A DNA stretch of 50,254 bases, taken from Schoenoplectus triqueter. Taxonomy: Eukaryota > Streptophyta > Magnoliopsida > Poales > Cyperaceae. The position numbers and the translations under genes are program-made. The stretch covers positions 1-50,254 of the forward strand of contig CAXKVV010000388.1 in assembly GCA_964058805.1 (NCBI GenBank). The letters are read 5' to 3'. The notes below the pieces were generated by a model, which was given only the letters and a program-made list of their open reading frames with translations, made no database searches and was not told the origin of the DNA. This document shows positions 47,592 to 50,254 of the stretch, piece by piece. Each line of letters opens with the position of its first letter. Within the stretch, counting starts at the first letter, position 1.

Positions 47592-49020
47592 TTTTTATTT
47601 TTGCTTTAAACCTTTTCTTTGTTTGTAAAGAAATGCCCGTATATACATAAAGTAGTGAGAGATGAAAGAGAGAAAGTGTAAGTAGAGCTAGCATAGAAAA
47701 ATAAAAGTGATTTATCCTACGTTATTAGCAATTTAGCATCAAATAGAATATAATAAACTTTTTTATTCCCTTAATTAAGTGTAAATTTTTGGTTCAACAT
47801 GTGTATTAATTTATATCTCTTTAATTGAAGGCCAGGTAATAGCCTATTATGGGAATTTTAATTAATAATTTATAACGAAACGTCTAATCATGATTAGTCA
47901 TGTTCTATATATATCTCTTTTCGATAAGTGCTTGTACATTAATTTATCGCTGTGAAAAGATCACCAGTACTGATAAATAGCAGCTAACATGTCTTCTGCA
48001 AATGCATAAATTTATTGGCACAAAAAAAAACAGAGCAAATAGATCAAATATTACGCATTAAAAGTATTAAATGCACTTTAAATCAATAGAGTTGTGTGTC
48101 TATTGATACTTTTAAACAATTTAGGTCACTTTGATGATGACGACATCACTAAAATTTTATTAATTAATACCTTCTAACATATGTTTCTTTCAAGTGCATA
48201 AACTTATTTGCACAAAAATTAAGCAAATAGGTAAACTGTTATTAACAAATTAAACTTTTCCTCTAAATGTTTAATTTATATATAATATTCTGTGTGCATC
48301 TTTTAATACTTTAATCAATATAGGCCGCATTTATCATTCTAATCACTAAACAGATTAATAAATAACCTCGAACATATATTTTATTTCCAAGTACATACAT
48401 TTGTTTGCATCAAAATAAAGCAGATAGATCAAATATTACGTGTGAATTAAAATTCATATACAATACATTGTTTGAGTCTGTTAATTTTCTTAAATTTTAA
48501 TATATCACTTAATTAGTCCAAATAAATGACCAGTGCCCTAAAATCACAAAAACTGAGCTGGTATATTCTCCGATTTTGGTTTTCTGCGTTCTATTAATTA
48601 ACCTGTTTATATAGCAAATATATATAACATATTATTTCACACAAAATTCTAATAGCGTGTTGCATGTTGTGTACCTATTAATATTTCTAATATTTTTCAC
48701 GCAGATTTATAGTCCTAATATCACGAAAACGGATTGACATCCTGTGACTATATTCTATAAGCTCATAAATTTATTTGCATAGAATTAATTAAAGTCAAGT
48801 TGATTGATTTTATATCACGTATAAATTATTCTAATAAATATTTTATAGTAATATCAAGTTAGGCCACATTGATGAACTTATTAATGTTACCAAAAACTGA
48901 CGAAGTACTTCTAACTTAATTTATGCTTTCTACAAATGCATAATTAATTAAGAATATTATGAAAACTTTAATTTAAGAATAAAGAGAATTGTGTTTTTGA
49001 AAAACGAAAAAGCTAAAAAG
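47592..49020. repeat. Downstream flank of gene 6, duplicated after gene 4
   Basis: The 3' UTR (TTTGTTTGTAAAGAAATGCC) and the following DNA are collinear with 26986-28460, with small deletions, such as loss of the stretch corresponding to about 27090-27350. No additional gene. Confidence 0.65.
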
Positions 49021-49028
49021 ATCAAAAC

Positions 49029-49438
49029 TAGGAGGTGTCAATGGGTCGGGTCATATTTTTATATTATTTTTCTTGATCCTACCAGAACCCGACCTGTTTA
49101 AATTCAGGTCAAAAAATCTTGACTCATACCCGATCCGATCGGGTCACGGGTCGACTCAATCCGACCCGTGTAAAATGATTAAATATTTATTAATTTTTTT
49201 TATATAATTTTAAGTAATTAAATATTAATTTATTTATAATTAATCTTAATTAGTGTATATTTATGCTTTAATCAGTACTAAATCATAAAATTACTTCGAA
49301 AAACATAATTAATCAGGTCGGGTCGGGTTGATCTGAACCCGACCCGATCTGATTCGGGTTAAAAAAATTAAATCTATACCCGACCCATTTATCTTCAGGT
49401 TATGTCGGATCGGGTCGGGTCAATAATTGACACCCCTA
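49029..49438 (+). mobile_element. hAT-type MITE, complete GGGTCGGGTC-family member
   Basis: Ends TAGGAGGTGTCAA and TTGACACCCCTA, flanked by a perfect 8-bp duplication ATCAAAAC at 49021-49028 and 49439-49446. Subterminal regions are rich in GGGTCGGGTC and its complement. Absent at the matching place after gene 4. Relatives at 17594-17930, 30594-30750 and 49500-49927. Confidence 0.88.
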
Positions 49439-49499
49439 ATCAAAACTAAGCCATGCAATTAAAACGCAATAAACAATTGAATTTTACATTTTATTTTCT

Positions 49500-49927
49500 T
49501 GAGAGATGTCAACACGTCAGGTTGGGTCGGATTATTTCATCATTATTTTATTATATTTCTTGATCCAATCTGATCTGACCCGTTTAAAATCGGATCAACA
49601 TTTCCTTGACCCGAATCAACCCTTACGGGTCATGGATCGACCCGACTCAACCCAATTAAAATAATTATGTATTATAACCATTTATATATATTTTTAGGTA
49701 ATTAATATTAATAAATATATATAATTAATCTCAATTAGTGTATATATCAATTAGCAATAAATTGTAAAATAAATTTAAAAAAATAATTAAACGAGTGGGT
49801 CAAGTCAATCCATACCCGATCCGACTCGTGACAGATCAAAAAATCTTAATGTATATCTAATTCATTTATTTTCAGGTGGTGTTTGGATCTAGTGAGGTTT
49901 GGGTCGGATCAAGTTTGGACATCCTTA
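49500..49927 (+). mobile_element. Diverged member of the same MITE family
   Basis: Left end TGAGAGATGTCAA and right end TTGGACATCCTTA are decayed versions of the neighbouring element's ends; the interior keeps GGTTGGGTCGGAT, GATCGACCCGACTC and the AT-rich centre with AATTAGTGTATAT. The target duplication is not clear, which fits greater age. Confidence 0.65.
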
Positions 49928-49984
49928 ATTTTTTCAATTTTATTAATATATAACCAGCTTATTACTGTACTAATTGTGTTGGAT

Positions 49985-50254
49985 AATTGTGTTTCAGCTG
50001 ATATACCGTATGCAGCTTAACCTCGTATATGACCGTCATCTAGTCTGATCTAGTGAGCAGACTTGAATAAAATATCAACAAAATTGCATTCCATAGAACA
50101 TGTTCCTCTTTTACAGAATTTAATGAGTCAATAAACCGTCTGCCTCATATGTATGTGTTCTCACTATTAATAAGCTACCAGCTGTATATATATTAATTAA
50201 CTAACTAACAGTTAATGATTGGAATATATATTCATCCTCGAGATAACTTTAATT
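49985..50254. repeat. Recurring tail block (unit 6)
   Basis: Matches 28530-28690 and 29085-29420 after gene 4 (CTAGTCTGATCTAGTGAGCA, TTAATAAGCTACCA, CGAGATAACTTTAA) without the two MITEs of that unit. The unit runs off the window's right edge. Confidence 0.65.

Noticed and set aside
1..50254. tRNA, rRNA or CRISPR
   Set aside because: Looked for cloverleaf consensus boxes, rRNA cores and regularly spaced repeats with unique spacers; none seen.

Overview
The window is nuclear DNA of a plant, most likely a eudicot. It is very AT-rich, genes are far apart, and small single-exon genes with plant TATA promoters lie among MITEs, hAT, CACTA and Mutator-like elements, a copia gag relic and a solo LTR. 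I cannot name the species. There is no bacterial-style operon, rRNA, tRNA or CRISPR array.

The only intact genes I can support are six paralogues on the + strand, at 2490, 11939, 16655, 26794, 32511 and 47397. They encode secreted peptide precursors of 63 to 70 residues. Each has a signal peptide starting MAQL and ending near a V/A-x-A site before A-R-T/S-L, a short acidic/polar linker, and a C-terminal segment with exactly two cysteines 9 to 11 residues apart, usually followed by a final proline. Gene 2 keeps an SGPS core, LPKG and C-T..N-I...C-P, which suggests a phytocytokine of the CTNIP/SCREW or PIP type. That family call is inference; the secreted peptide array is read directly.

Genes 1, 3, 4, 5 and 6 were duplicated as large units, not just as coding sequence. 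A unit contains a distal conserved block about 0.9 to 1.0 kb before the ATG, a proximal promoter with opposed W-box cores and a TATA box, the gene, a shared 3' flank and a recurring tail block. Gene 2 is the most diverged and shares little flank. A seventh unit (41.2 to 43.9 kb) has the promoter but no coding sequence, and is split by a hAT-like element and a solo LTR.

Layout: 0-4.5 kb, unit 1, with a hAT MITE at 3760-4119; 4.5-6 kb, an inverted-repeat element with palindromic motifs enclosing a CACTA fragment; 8.2-8.6 kb, a 21/84-bp tandem repeat; 10.3-11.1 kb, foldback MITEs; 11.7-12.2 kb, gene 2; 13.3-18.7 kb, unit 3; 18.7-25.0 kb, a nest of transposon relics (Ulp1-like protease, copia gag, LTR-like DNA, CACTA end); 25-29.4 kb, unit 4 with two hAT MITEs; 30.3-36.4 kb, unit 5 with a hAT MITE in its promoter and a CACTA element downstream; 38.3-41.1 kb, a decayed Mutator-like element; 41.2-43.9 kb, the orphan promoter unit; 44.2-46.4 kb, a giant AT-trinucleotide inverted repeat; 46.4-50.3 kb, unit 6 with two MITEs downstream.

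The genes probably work as a dosage and diversification cluster: similar secretion and induction signals drive peptides whose C-terminal (presumed mature) ends differ. The transposons inserted in individual units can be recognised because the sister units act as empty sites.
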